A stretch of 64,000 nucleotides of DNA, taken from contig JBBDQN010000053.1 of the NCBI GenBank assembly GCA_040905905.1, positions 13,882-77,881 on the forward strand, in the 5' to 3' direction. The notes beneath the pieces are model-generated. The model was not told the origin of the DNA. It saw only the letters and a program-made list of their open reading frames with translations, and did not search any database. The stretch's first letter is position 1; each line of letters begins with the position of its first letter. This DNA comes from JAICND01 sp040905905 (lineage in GTDB: Bacteria > Actinomycetota > Acidimicrobiia > Spongiisociales > ZC4RG35). Made by a program: the position numbers and the translations under genes. Positions 6,548-14,902 of this stretch are shown here, one piece after another.

Positions 6548-8484
6548 GCCCTAGTGTCGCCGTCAACAAATCGATCGACCAACAACGGCACCCGGGTTTC
6601 GTCGACGGTCGACACGGCCAGGGCGACGTGTGGCCGTAGCCGGCGCCAGTACACCTTCGCCAGTTCGGCGGACTTCTCCCCGACCACTGCCAGCTCGTGG
6701 GTTCCCTGATGGATGTTGTGGAGCACCGCCAGGGCGTAAGCCGCCCCGGTCGGGTACCTCTCCAGAATCACCCCCAGCCCTCGTAGCGTCTCGATTGCCT
6801 GGCGGCGGGTGCCTTCCTCCCCTGTATACAGGGAGAGGGTCAACAGGGCTTCTGCGGCCAGCGCGTTGCCCGATGGCGTGGGGTTGTCGAAGATGTCTTT
6901 GGGTCGTTTGGGAAGTTCACCGGTCGCCTCGGCTGTAAAGAACCCTCCGGCCTCGTCGCCAAATCGGTTAGCAAGTTGCCCCAATAGGGTGTGGGCGGCC
7001 TCGAACCACTCCACTTCGCCGGTCGCTGCGTACAGCGACAAGAGCGCTGTACCCATCGCTGCGTAGTCGTCCAGGAACCCTGTTACCCGGGAGGGTTGAC
7101 CTTTGGCCCAGGTCCGTACCAGTCCGCCATCGGCGGTTCCCATGTGATCGAGCACGAACCGGGCCGCCCGGGTGGCTGCCTCCAGGTATCGAGGCTCGTC
7201 GAGAGCGGCGCCGGCCTCGGCCAGGGCCCGGATGGCGAGGCCGTTCCAGGCGGCGATCACCTTGTCGTCTAGCCCCGGCCGGACCCGGGTTTGACGACGT
7301 TCGAGCAGACGGCGCCGGAGTTCCGTCATCCGGTGACCGGCATCGTCCGTGTCGATCCCGAGCTCGGCCGCGGCCTGCTCCACCGAAATCACGGGATGCA
7401 GGATGTTGTGGCCGTCGAAGTTGCCGCCCCGGGTCACGCCGAAGTGCCGTGTCCCCAGGAGTCCATCGTCGGCCGCGACCTCCAGAAACTCGTCCAAGCT
7501 CCAGACGTAGAACTTTCCTTCCACGCCCTCTGAGTCGGCGTCTTCGGCCGAGTAGAAGCCGCCGTCGGGGTGGCGAAGATCGGTAAGTAGATAGTCGAGG
7601 GTCGAACGGGCTACTTCGAGAAACCGGTGCTCTGCGAACTCGATCCCGGCCCACATGTACACCCGTGCCAAGAGGGCGTTGTCGTAGAGCATCTTCTCGA
7701 AGTGGGGGACCAGCCATTGATCGTCGACGCTGTACCGGGCGAATCCTCCCGCCAGGTGGTCGTGGATGCCACCATCCGCCATGGCCTGCAGGGTCTTGCG
7801 CAACATCGGGCCACCCTCTGGCGCCCACGGCTCTTGCCGGGTGCGCAACAGGAACTCGAGAGATGGTGACTGTGGGAACTTGGGAGCGCCGCCGAATCCA
7901 CCGTGGACCGGTTCGAAGCTGGCTGCCAGCGCCTGGTATGCATTGGCTACAGCCTCGGGCGAGGGCAACTCGGTCCCGGGCGTGACCGGCACCGAGATGG
8001 CGTTGGTGATGCGGCCGGCCTGTTCGATCACATCGGCCCGCCGCTGTTCCCAGGCTTCGGAAAGCGATCCCATTACCCGGCGGAACGACGGCATCCCCAC
8101 CCGGTCGTCGCGGGGAAAATAGGTGCCAGCAAAAAACGGTTCCAGGTCGGGGGTGAGGAAGACCGTCATCGGCCAGCCACCCTGGCCCGTCATCGTCTGT
8201 ACAGCCTCCATGTAGGTGGCGTCGACATCGGGACGCTCTTCGCGGTCAACTTTGACGTTGACGAAACGTGTGTTCATCTCGTTGGCCGTGACCGGATCCT
8301 CAAAAGACTCGTGTGCCATCACATGGCACCAGTGGCAGGCCGAGTAACCGACCGACAGGAGAATCGGGACCTGCCGGCGTCGGGCTTCGGCGAACGCCTC
8401 GTCACCCCACTCAAACCAATCCACCGGGTTGTCGGCATGTTGGAGGAGATAGGGGGAGGTGGAAAGGGCGAGGCGGTTGGCCAT
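6469..8484 (-). CDS. YyaL/DUF255 thioredoxin-fold protein (SPATA20 family)
   Basis: A 671-residue protein, the usual family length. The N-terminal 160 residues are a thioredoxin-like DUF255 domain with the CxxC site in SACHWCHVM and the family start LSTSPYLLQHADNPVDW. The rest is an alpha-toroid barrel of the six-hairpin glycosidase kind, with FPQSPSLEFLL and DKVIAAWNGLAIRALA stretches. Its biochemical role is poorly known. I chose ATG 8484, which directly precedes the conserved N-terminus; the frame stays open to 8772 but that is non-conserved upstream DNA. The C-terminus overlaps the end of ctaA by 79 bp on the opposite strand. Confidence 0.9.
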   Translation of the reverse strand: MANRLALSTSPYLLQHADNPVDWFEWGDEAFAEARRRQVPILLSVGYSACHWCHVMAHESFEDPVTANEMNTRFVNVKVDREERPDVDATYMEAVQTMTGQGGWPMTVFLTPDLEPFFAGTYFPRDDRVGMPSFRRVMGSLSEAWEQRRADVIEQAGRITNAISVPVTPGTELPSPEAVANAYQALAASFEPVHGGFGGAPKFPQSPSLEFLLRTRQEPWAPEGGPMLRKTLQAMADGGIHDHLAGGFARYSVDDQWLVPHFEKMLYDNALLARVYMWAGIEFAEHRFLEVARSTLDYLLTDLRHPDGGFYSAEDADSEGVEGKFYVWSLDEFLEVAADDGLLGTRHFGVTRGGNFDGHNILHPVISVEQAAAELGIDTDDAGHRMTELRRRLLERRQTRVRPGLDDKVIAAWNGLAIRALAEAGAALDEPRYLEAATRAARFVLDHMGTADGGLVRTWAKGQPSRVTGFLDDYAAMGTALLSLYAATGEVEWFEAAHTLLGQLANRFGDEAGGFFTAEATGELPKRPKDIFDNPTPSGNALAAEALLTLSLYTGEEGTRRQAIETLRGLGVILERYPTGAAYALAVLHNIHQGTHELAVVGEKSAELAKVYWRRLRPHVALAVSTVDETRVPLLVDRFVDGDTRAYLCSGFTCLAPVSTVAELVASLARV

Positions 8485-8578
8485 TACTCGCGACCGTAGC
8501 GCCGATTTCGGTTTTTCCTCCGAACTGAGGTTCGTAGACGGGGTAGTCAGGAATAGGTCCCCCGACCTAGGCGTTGCC

Positions 8579-8598
8579 TGTGGAGAACCTGTGGATAA
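8579..8598. promoter_or_regulatory. Two DnaA-box-like sites 11 bp apart
   Basis: TGTGGATAA at 8590-8598 is the exact complement of the DnaA box TTATCCACA. TGTGGAGAA at 8579-8587 differs at one position. The two are in the same orientation, one helical turn apart, in the 248-bp space between the YyaL-type gene and the sigma factor gene. DnaA control of one or both genes is possible; chance cannot be excluded. Confidence 0.4.
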
Positions 8599-8649
8599 CT
8601 GGCCCCAAATGGCGGAAAAGCTGTCCCTTGCATGGGGAAATTTAGGGGG

Positions 8650-8678
8650 TTCACAAAACACCGGTTCTGTGTCATAGT
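8650..8678 (+). promoter_or_regulatory. Possible promoter of the sigma factor gene
   Basis: TTCACA (8650-8655) and CATAGT (8673-8678) are separated by 17 bp and resemble the -35 and -10 boxes of a housekeeping promoter (5 of 6 and 4 of 6 matches). They lie 55 bp before the start codon at 8733. A GGAGG at 8717-8721 serves as the ribosome site. Confidence 0.4.
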
Positions 8679-8732
8679 GGACGGCCCGATGGAGAAGGGC
8701 GGTCTGAACGCCCTTTGGAGGATTGTGTACCC

Positions 8733-9719
8733 ATGACGACTGCCGAGTCGACCCGCGCCGCTGAAAAGGCACGCCGCGAGCGTCTCCAGAGCAAGCTGAC
8801 CGACGAGCGCGGCCGGCTTACAACTGATCTCGTTTCCCAGTATCTCACCGCTATTGGTGAATACGACCTGCTCACCGCCGAGCAGGAGGTCGAGCTCGCC
8901 CAACGCATCGAGACTGGCGAAGACGCCGGTATTCGCATGTCGAGGGGTGACTACAAAGACAAGAAAGAAGAGTTCGAGCTTCGTCGCAAGGAGCGGCAGG
9001 GACGCGAGGCCAAAGATGCCTTCCTCACCGCCAACCTCCGTCTGGTGGTGGCGAATGCTCGCCGCTATGCCAACACCTCGGGCATCGACTTCCTTGACCT
9101 CATCCAGGAAGGCAACCTCGGTCTGATAAGGGCGGTCGAGAAGTTCGACTGGCGCAAAGGGTTCAAGTTCTCGACCTATGCAACCTGGTGGATCCGCCAG
9201 GCCATCACTCGTGCCATTGCTGACAAGTCCCGCACCGTCCGCATCCCTGTTCATCTCCACGACACCCTGGCCGCGGTCAGGGCGGCCCAGGCGAGCCTTA
9301 AGGCCGAGTTGGGTCGCGACCCGCGCCCGGAAGAGATCGCCGAAGAGGCGGGCGTCACCGTCGACAAGGTTGAACTGGCGCTTGGAGTGGCCGATACGGT
9401 CTCACTCGAGCAACCAGTTGGAGAAGACGGAGCCCAGCTTGGTGACTTCATCGAAGACGAAGATGCCGCCGACCCGGTCCAGCTCACCGAGGAGATGGAC
9501 GTGGCCGACTCGCTGCGCCGTTCCATCGAGCGTCTACCGATGCGAGAAGGCCGCATCCTCGCCTTGCGATATGGCTTTTACGATGGCGTGCCTCGCACGC
9601 TCGAAGAGATCGGCGAGGAGTTCAACCTCACCCGGGAGCGGATCCGTCAGCTCGAAAAGCTGGCTCTCTGTCGGTTGCGTCACCCTTCCTTCGGGATTCG
9701 GGAACAAGACCTCATCTGA
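8733..9719 (+). CDS. Group 1/2 sigma-70 factor (SigA/SigB type)
   Basis: A 328-residue sigma factor with regions 1.2, 2, 3 and 4 but no long N-terminal region 1.1. Region 1.2 is VSQYLTAIGEYDLLTAEQEVELAQ. Region 2 contains NLRLVVANARRYA, DLIQEGNLGLIRAVEKFD and the promoter-reading WWIRQAI. Region 4 carries TLEEIGEEFNLTRERIRQLE. The short N-terminus suggests a non-essential group 2 factor such as actinobacterial SigB, though primary-factor identity cannot be excluded. The start is ATG 8733, behind GGAGG at 8717-8721. A residue stretch RGDYKDKKEEFELRRKE lies between regions 1.2 and 2 as a short charged insert. It follows a region with DnaA-box-like sites. Confidence 0.94.
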   Translation: MTTAESTRAAEKARRERLQSKLTDERGRLTTDLVSQYLTAIGEYDLLTAEQEVELAQRIETGEDAGIRMSRGDYKDKKEEFELRRKERQGREAKDAFLTANLRLVVANARRYANTSGIDFLDLIQEGNLGLIRAVEKFDWRKGFKFSTYATWWIRQAITRAIADKSRTVRIPVHLHDTLAAVRAAQASLKAELGRDPRPEEIAEEAGVTVDKVELALGVADTVSLEQPVGEDGAQLGDFIEDEDAADPVQLTEEMDVADSLRRSIERLPMREGRILALRYGFYDGVPRTLEEIGEEFNLTRERIRQLEKLALCRLRHPSFGIREQDLI

Positions 9720-9770
9720 GATAGGCGGTCCAAGAGCCGCTTCTGCAAACACGACTACTAGGTTTCGGTC

Positions 9771-10148
9771 GTGATCCTGCGCGAGTTGGTCGGTGATGCC
9801 GCCCATGTCTGTGGACCCGCCACCACCCTGGTCGAGGCTGCCCGGGCCATGACCAGCGCCGGTCATGGTTCGCTGGGTGTGGTCGAGGGCAGTCAACTGG
9901 TCGGTCTCGTCACCGAACGAGACCTGGTCCGGGCGGTGGCCGATGGCCTCGACCCCGAGACCACCGCCGTGAGGGCGGTGATGAGTTCCGAGCCTGATGT
10001 GTTCTCGCCCGAGAACGACGTGTGGGAGGCGGCCGAGTGGCTGGTGGAGGCGGGCTACCGCCATCTCCCCGTGATCGAAGACGGACAGCTCTTGGGGATC
10101 GTCTCCGTGAGGGACCTTTTGGTGGCGCTGGTCGCCGAGGACGAGTGA
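9771..10148 (+). CDS. Two-CBS-domain protein
   Basis: A 125-residue protein made almost entirely of a CBS pair. The first repeat ends GLVTERDLVRAV (residues ~1-57) and the second GIVSVRDLLVAL (~65-122), each with the typical G-(I/V)-V-(T/S)-x-R-D motif. Such stand-alone pairs bind adenine nucleotides and sense energy state or regulate partner proteins. The start is GTG 9771. It sits 51 bp after the sigma factor gene and is followed at once, with no gap, by the end of the convergent HerA-like ATPase gene. The partner is unknown. Confidence 0.85.
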   Translation: MILRELVGDAAHVCGPATTLVEAARAMTSAGHGSLGVVEGSQLVGLVTERDLVRAVADGLDPETTAVRAVMSSEPDVFSPENDVWEAAEWLVEAGYRHLPVIEDGQLLGIVSVRDLLVALVAEDE

Positions 10149-12530
10149 TCAGACGGGGACCCAGACCAACCGGACCTCGGTGACCCTCACGTCAACCTTC
10201 TCCAGGGGTATCCCCAGCTGCTCGATGAACGCTGCCTTGTCGTCGAACTCGTTCGTGATGGCCAACACATCATCGGCCAGGTCGGCTTCGAGATCCGCCA
10301 GCGCTGCCAGCTTGGCGTCGACGCTTCCCTCGGCGGTATCGAGGCGGACCTCTGCGCGTTTGGTCTGAGAGCGCCGGCTGGCGGCTTTGGATACCGCGCT
10401 GCGCTGGCGTCCACCTAATAAAGCTCCGAGGAGATCGCCCGCGCCCGACATGATCTCCTGTTGCTTGCGGGAGCTGACATCGGCGGCGATGTCGTCCGCA
10501 CGCCTGCGGGCAACAGCAACCTGATCGCGGGTCCGATCGATGCGGAGTTGGTATTTGTCGCGGAGGGCGGCGATGGCTTTGTCGGTCTCCTCGTTGGCCC
10601 TGGCGATACAGCGGGCGCGGAACTCGGACTCGAGCTCACCCGCCCGGCCGTAGAGCTTGAGACCGGGGTTCCTCCAGATCGCCAAACGACGCTGGCTGAC
10701 CAGATGAGCGACCAGGTTGGACGACAGTGTCTTCCGGAATTGAGCCTTGTCGATTGGGCCATTGGGAATTTGATACACGGCGCCAACCGGAGTTTCAGTA
10801 ATGAAGTCTCGGGAGTCGTGATCGACCGGTTTGACCGCTGCCGGGTCCCAGGAGTGGCCGAGTGGATCGATGACGGCTTCATACGTCTCCACATGGGAGA
10901 CACCCGCTGCAGTGTCGTCGTACAAGAGATTGACCGTCGCCGCTGCGATGGGGCGGTAATTGACTCCGCTGGCGAGAGCACCGACAACTGATCCCCAGGG
11001 GGCAGCCGGGTCGAGATAGACCACCGGGATCGAAGCTGCCACCACCGGGGCGATGGGGACATGATCCGCCGAAGGGGCATGGGCAGGAAAGGGTGCAGGG
11101 GCGACTTCTTCGACAGCTGGTGGCGCGTCAACCGAAGGGGGGACCGCGGTCTTGGCAGCGTTTGGCGCCAACCGGGCGACCTGGTCCTTGGTGAGAGGTC
11201 CGGCTAGGTACGACATGGCCCAACGACTTGTGAACACCCGGGCCGGTTTGCCCCTGGTGGTGTGCAACACAAATTGCCGTTTGTCGAGGGCAGAGATTCG
11301 CTTGTTCAGTTCATCGAGAGCCGTGTCGCCCCGGGCAGACTCCAAAGCCTCGAGAATCCGGGCTTTGTCGCGTTCGGTCTGCAGACGGCCGATCATCCAG
11401 GTTCCGGCGTTCGACATCACCTTGTAGTCGAGGTCGACGGGGTTCTGGGTGGCGAGCACCATCCCCACCCCGAAGGCGCGGGCCTGTTTGGCCATGGTCA
11501 ATATCGGTTTCTTCGAGGGCGGTTCGGCGGTCGGTGGGCAGAAGCCGAAGGCTTCGTCCATGTAGACGAGAGCTCGCAGATCAGAACTTCCTGGCAGCCC
11601 TCTGACCCAGGTGACCATCTTGGATAGAAGCAGGGTGACGAAAAACTGCCGTTCCGAATCGGACAAATGGGCGAGATAGAAGATGGCTCCACGGGGACCT
11701 CCCTTGGTCAGCATGTTGCCGATCGACAGTGGTTCACCTGCCAGCCAGGCGGCGAATGACGGTGAAGCGATGAGGCCGTTGAGCTTCATCGCCAGCGCCA
11801 TTCGCTGTTTCTCGGGAAAGAATGCATCCAACTCGAAAACACCCAGTTTTCGGAAAGGTGGTTTGGGAATCGATCCGATCAATCCGGCGAGGTCGAGAAG
11901 TCGGCCCTCGTTCCAGGCGGTCTCGACCAGGTTGGCTAGAAGGATGTGTTCGGGCCCTGATATTGGGTCCGACTCGATCCCGGCCAGAACGAGCAGCGAA
12001 GAAACCAGACCTTCGATCTCTGCCCGCACTGTCTCTATGTCGGTTCCGGCCGAGGGCGCCCCCAGGGAGCCAAGGACATTGATGGGAGTGCCTGATTGTG
12101 ATCCAGGGGTGTAGATAGTCAACTGGGCGGCGTCGCCGAGTTGGCGGAGCCGTTCTCCGGTGATCTCCCAGGAAGCAAGGCCCTCTCGCCACTGGTCGGC
12201 GGTGCGAGCCGCCAGCTCCTCAGGAGTGACGCCCTCCCGGCGAGCTGAACCCTCGTCAATCCATGGACGGAAATCCTCCCCACGGAACTCCGGAAAATTC
12301 AAGAGCAGGTTGCCCATGTCACCCTTGGGATCGATGACCAGACAAGGGATGCCCGAGAGCAAAGCTTCTTCCAGCAGTCCAACGGCGAGGCCGGTTTTCC
12401 CCGAACCCGTCATACCGACGATGACCCCGTGGGTGGTCAGATCGGGGGCTTCCAAAGTGAGTGTTTCCTCCCGGTCACCTTGGTCGTTGAGGTATGCGCC
12501 GAGAAACAGGTCGCCCCGTTTTGTGTCCAT
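10149..12530 (-). CDS. HerA-like ATPase (DUF853/DUF87 family)
   Basis: A 793-residue P-loop ATPase of the HerA/FtsK superfamily. Walker A is GMTGSGKTG near residue 39, and DPKGD follows. The DUF853-like body includes a Walker-B-type LVYMDEAFGFCPP and a sensor-like VLATQNPVDLDYK. A Pro/Ala-rich linker follows, then a coiled-coil-prone C-terminal region rich in Arg/Glu (RARCIARANEETDKAIAALRD). Likely role: ATP-driven DNA translocation or remodelling. I chose ATG 12530 (MDTKRGDLFLGAYL), just before the conserved core; upstream codons to 12722 would overlap the divergent Fur-family gene. Target and partners are unknown. Confidence 0.85.
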   Translation of the reverse strand: MDTKRGDLFLGAYLNDQGDREETLTLEAPDLTTHGVIVGMTGSGKTGLAVGLLEEALLSGIPCLVIDPKGDMGNLLLNFPEFRGEDFRPWIDEGSARREGVTPEELAARTADQWREGLASWEITGERLRQLGDAAQLTIYTPGSQSGTPINVLGSLGAPSAGTDIETVRAEIEGLVSSLLVLAGIESDPISGPEHILLANLVETAWNEGRLLDLAGLIGSIPKPPFRKLGVFELDAFFPEKQRMALAMKLNGLIASPSFAAWLAGEPLSIGNMLTKGGPRGAIFYLAHLSDSERQFFVTLLLSKMVTWVRGLPGSSDLRALVYMDEAFGFCPPTAEPPSKKPILTMAKQARAFGVGMVLATQNPVDLDYKVMSNAGTWMIGRLQTERDKARILEALESARGDTALDELNKRISALDKRQFVLHTTRGKPARVFTSRWAMSYLAGPLTKDQVARLAPNAAKTAVPPSVDAPPAVEEVAPAPFPAHAPSADHVPIAPVVAASIPVVYLDPAAPWGSVVGALASGVNYRPIAAATVNLLYDDTAAGVSHVETYEAVIDPLGHSWDPAAVKPVDHDSRDFITETPVGAVYQIPNGPIDKAQFRKTLSSNLVAHLVSQRRLAIWRNPGLKLYGRAGELESEFRARCIARANEETDKAIAALRDKYQLRIDRTRDQVAVARRRADDIAADVSSRKQQEIMSGAGDLLGALLGGRQRSAVSKAASRRSQTKRAEVRLDTAEGSVDAKLAALADLEADLADDVLAITNEFDDKAAFIEQLGIPLEKVDVRVTEVRLVWVPV

Positions 12531-12616
12531 GTCGGCGATTGTACGAACCACCAGATAGCTGACTAGCCCGCTGGCTGTGAAGTCCGTTTGCCCCATTGTC
12601 CAGATATGGTGCGAGG

Positions 12617-13060
12617 GTGAGTTCGCTGAACATCGATGAGACCGTTCGCAGGCATCTCGCCGATCGTGACGTTCGCTACACGATGGGTCGCAAAGCCGTC
12701 GTGCGGGCCCTCCATCGCTCAACCGGCCCGCAGTCGGCCGCCGACATCCATGCCCGCGTTAAGCCCCCGGTTCCGCTTTCTTCCCTGTACCGATCGTTGG
12801 TGATCCTGGAGGGGGCGGGAGTGGTGGCCGCCCATCATTCCCAGGGTCCGGTGGCCCGGTTCGAACTGGCGGAATGGCTCACGGGACATCATCACCACGT
12901 CGTTTGTGTCTCTTGTGGGAGGGTCGACGACGTGTCCCTCGACCCCACCGCCGAGAAGGCGCTGGATGAGTTGGTCGGCAAGGTGGCCCTTGTTACTGGC
13001 TTTACGGTCGCCGAGCACGCCCTCGAAATCGAAGGTACCTGCCCAGTCTGTCAGTCCTAA
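12617..13060 (+). CDS. Fur-family metal-responsive regulator
   Basis: A 147-residue Fur-superfamily repressor. The winged-helix part is residues ~10-85 (TMGRKAVVRAL, SAADIHARV, SSLYRSLVILEGAGVV). The metal-binding part has HHHHVVCVSCGRVDD near residues 93-107 and the second cysteine pair CPVC at the C-terminus, together forming a structural zinc site. Whether it senses iron, zinc or peroxide cannot be decided. The start GTG 12617 fits the family; the frame is open to TTG 12596. It diverges from the HerA-like gene across 86 bp and precedes the ABC exporter by 48 bp. Confidence 0.88.
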   Translation: MSSLNIDETVRRHLADRDVRYTMGRKAVVRALHRSTGPQSAADIHARVKPPVPLSSLYRSLVILEGAGVVAAHHSQGPVARFELAEWLTGHHHHVVCVSCGRVDDVSLDPTAEKALDELVGKVALVTGFTVAEHALEIEGTCPVCQS

Positions 13061-13108
13061 AACTCCGCCGGAAAGTCGCCACCGGCTTCCTAGGATCGTC
13101 GGTTCACG

Positions 13109-14902
13109 ATGACGGCCCGACCTCGTCCTTCGTCGCCCTTTGAGGTGTTGGCCGGCGGCATCAAGCTGATTGCCCGCTTTGTTCGCGCTCGTCCCCGTCC
13201 CTTCATCCGGGCGGTGGCGGGCGCAGCCATGTTTGCCTCGGCCATCATCGCCAGCGCCCTGGTGATCGGGTGGGTCACCGACACCCTCATCATCCCCGTG
13301 CTCGACGAGGGCGAGTCACCCCGCGGCCGCATCCTCCCGGCCATCGCCGCGGTGGTGGCGGTGGCTGTGTGGAAGTCGACAGGGATCGTGGTCCGCAGAT
13401 TTGGCGCCTCCTGGCTGCAACAAAACACCCAGGCGGATATCAGGATGAAGTTGATCCGCCATCAGCTCGACCTCAAGCTGGGATGGATCTCGCGAAGGTC
13501 GACCGGTGATCTCCTAGCGGTAACCGACTCCGACGCCAGCCAGGCCATCTGGATCCTGGGTCCGCTTCCATACGGCACCGGAGTGTCGCTGTTGATGCTG
13601 GGGACGGTCGCTCTGATCTTCAGCCTCGACCCGTGGTTGGGCCTGATCACCCTGGCGGCGGTGGCGGCGATCGTCGCCATCGAAATCAAAGGCAGTTGGT
13701 CGGCCTTCTCCCTATTCGAGAATGTCCAGACGTTGCGGGGTGAGGTCAGCGAGGTTGCCCACGAGAGTTTCGACGGCGCCCTCACCGTCAAGGCACTGGG
13801 ACGGGAGGCTTTCGAAACCTCCCGATTCCATGACACGGCCGAGAAGCTCAGGAGCCAGTTGGTCTCGGTCGCCCGTAAGTTCGTCTTCTACCGAACCATC
13901 GCCGATTCGCTGCCGCAGGTGGCGACGGTGGTGTTGCTGGTGGCTGGGGCGACCCGGATCAAAGCCGGGGTGTTGACCCCCGGTGACATGGTGAGTGTCG
14001 CCTACCTCTTCTCGTTGTCGGCTGTCCCGGTGCGCCTGGTCGGCTACGTGATCTGGGAGATGGCCTCGAGCCTGGCGGGGTGGGAGCGGGTAGCGGAAGT
14101 CCTGACGGTGGACGAGAAGGTCCCCTATGGCGACGTCAAGGCCACGATCACCAGCGAAGGCGCCGACCTCGACAGCCTCGAGATCGCCTTTTCCTACGGG
14201 GGCACAGTGCCCATCCTCACCGGGGTCGACCTCGACGTAGAGAGAGGGAAGACTCTGGCGGTGGTGGGGGCAACGGGCTCTGGCAAGACGACGCTGGTGT
14301 TGTTGCTCGCCCGGTTGTGGGATCCCGACACCGGTTCGATCTCGATCGACGGTCGCGATCTCCGTAGCTTCGCCCGTTCCGAGTTGCCCGGAGAGATCGC
14401 CTATGTGCCACAGGCCGCCTTCCTGTTCGACGACACGGTGCGGGGCAACATAACTCTCGGGGCAGACGTCGCTCACGACATCGTAGAAGACGCAGCCCGG
14501 GCCGCCGGTGCTCACGAGTTCATCGTCGGGCTCCCCAATGGATACGACAGTCGCATAGGTGAACGCGGCACGACCCTGTCCGGTGGCCAACAACAACGTC
14601 TGGCGCTGGCCAGAGCGTTGGTTCGCAGCCCCCGCCTTCTACTACTCGACGACGCCACCTCCGCCGTCGATCCTTCGATTGAAGCTGAGATCCTGCGCCG
14701 GCTCACCAAGGCCGAGCTGCCTTCGACGGTGGTGCTGGTCGCCTACCGGCGGGCGTCGATCATGCTGGCCGACCAGGTGGTCTTTATCGAGCATGGACGG
14801 GTGGTTGCCCACGGCTCGCACGACGAGCTCCTCGCCACCACCCCGGGTTATACCCGGCTGCTTCGCGCCTACGAGGAAGATGCCCTGAGGAGGTCGGCGT
14901 GA
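13109..14902 (+). CDS. ABC exporter half-transporter with degenerate nucleotide site
   Basis: A 597-residue type IV ABC exporter half: a six-helix membrane domain (residues ~30-320) followed by a nucleotide-binding domain (~345-590). Walker A is GATGSGKTT and the signature is LSGGQQQR. The Walker B region reads LLLLDDATSAVD, with Asp in place of the catalytic Glu, and the switch histidine is lost (VAYRRAS instead of AHRLS). This marks the degenerate half of a heterodimeric exporter. The next gene overlaps by 4 bp (GTGA) and supplies the partner with intact catalytic residues. The cargo is unknown; lipids, peptides or drugs are typical. Confidence 0.92.
   Translation: MTARPRPSSPFEVLAGGIKLIARFVRARPRPFIRAVAGAAMFASAIIASALVIGWVTDTLIIPVLDEGESPRGRILPAIAAVVAVAVWKSTGIVVRRFGASWLQQNTQADIRMKLIRHQLDLKLGWISRRSTGDLLAVTDSDASQAIWILGPLPYGTGVSLLMLGTVALIFSLDPWLGLITLAAVAAIVAIEIKGSWSAFSLFENVQTLRGEVSEVAHESFDGALTVKALGREAFETSRFHDTAEKLRSQLVSVARKFVFYRTIADSLPQVATVVLLVAGATRIKAGVLTPGDMVSVAYLFSLSAVPVRLVGYVIWEMASSLAGWERVAEVLTVDEKVPYGDVKATITSEGADLDSLEIAFSYGGTVPILTGVDLDVERGKTLAVVGATGSGKTTLVLLLARLWDPDTGSISIDGRDLRSFARSELPGEIAYVPQAAFLFDDTVRGNITLGADVAHDIVEDAARAAGAHEFIVGLPNGYDSRIGERGTTLSGGQQQRLALARALVRSPRLLLLDDATSAVDPSIEAEILRRLTKAELPSTVVLVAYRRASIMLADQVVFIEHGRVVAHGSHDELLATTPGYTRLLRAYEEDALRRSA

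Noticed and set aside
8579..8598. Replication origin
   Set aside because: Only two DnaA-like boxes are present, with no AT-rich unwinding region and no dnaA or dnaN nearby.
8485..8772. N-terminal extension of the YyaL-type frame
   Set aside because: It crosses the promoter and start of the divergent sigma factor gene, and the family begins at ATG 8484.
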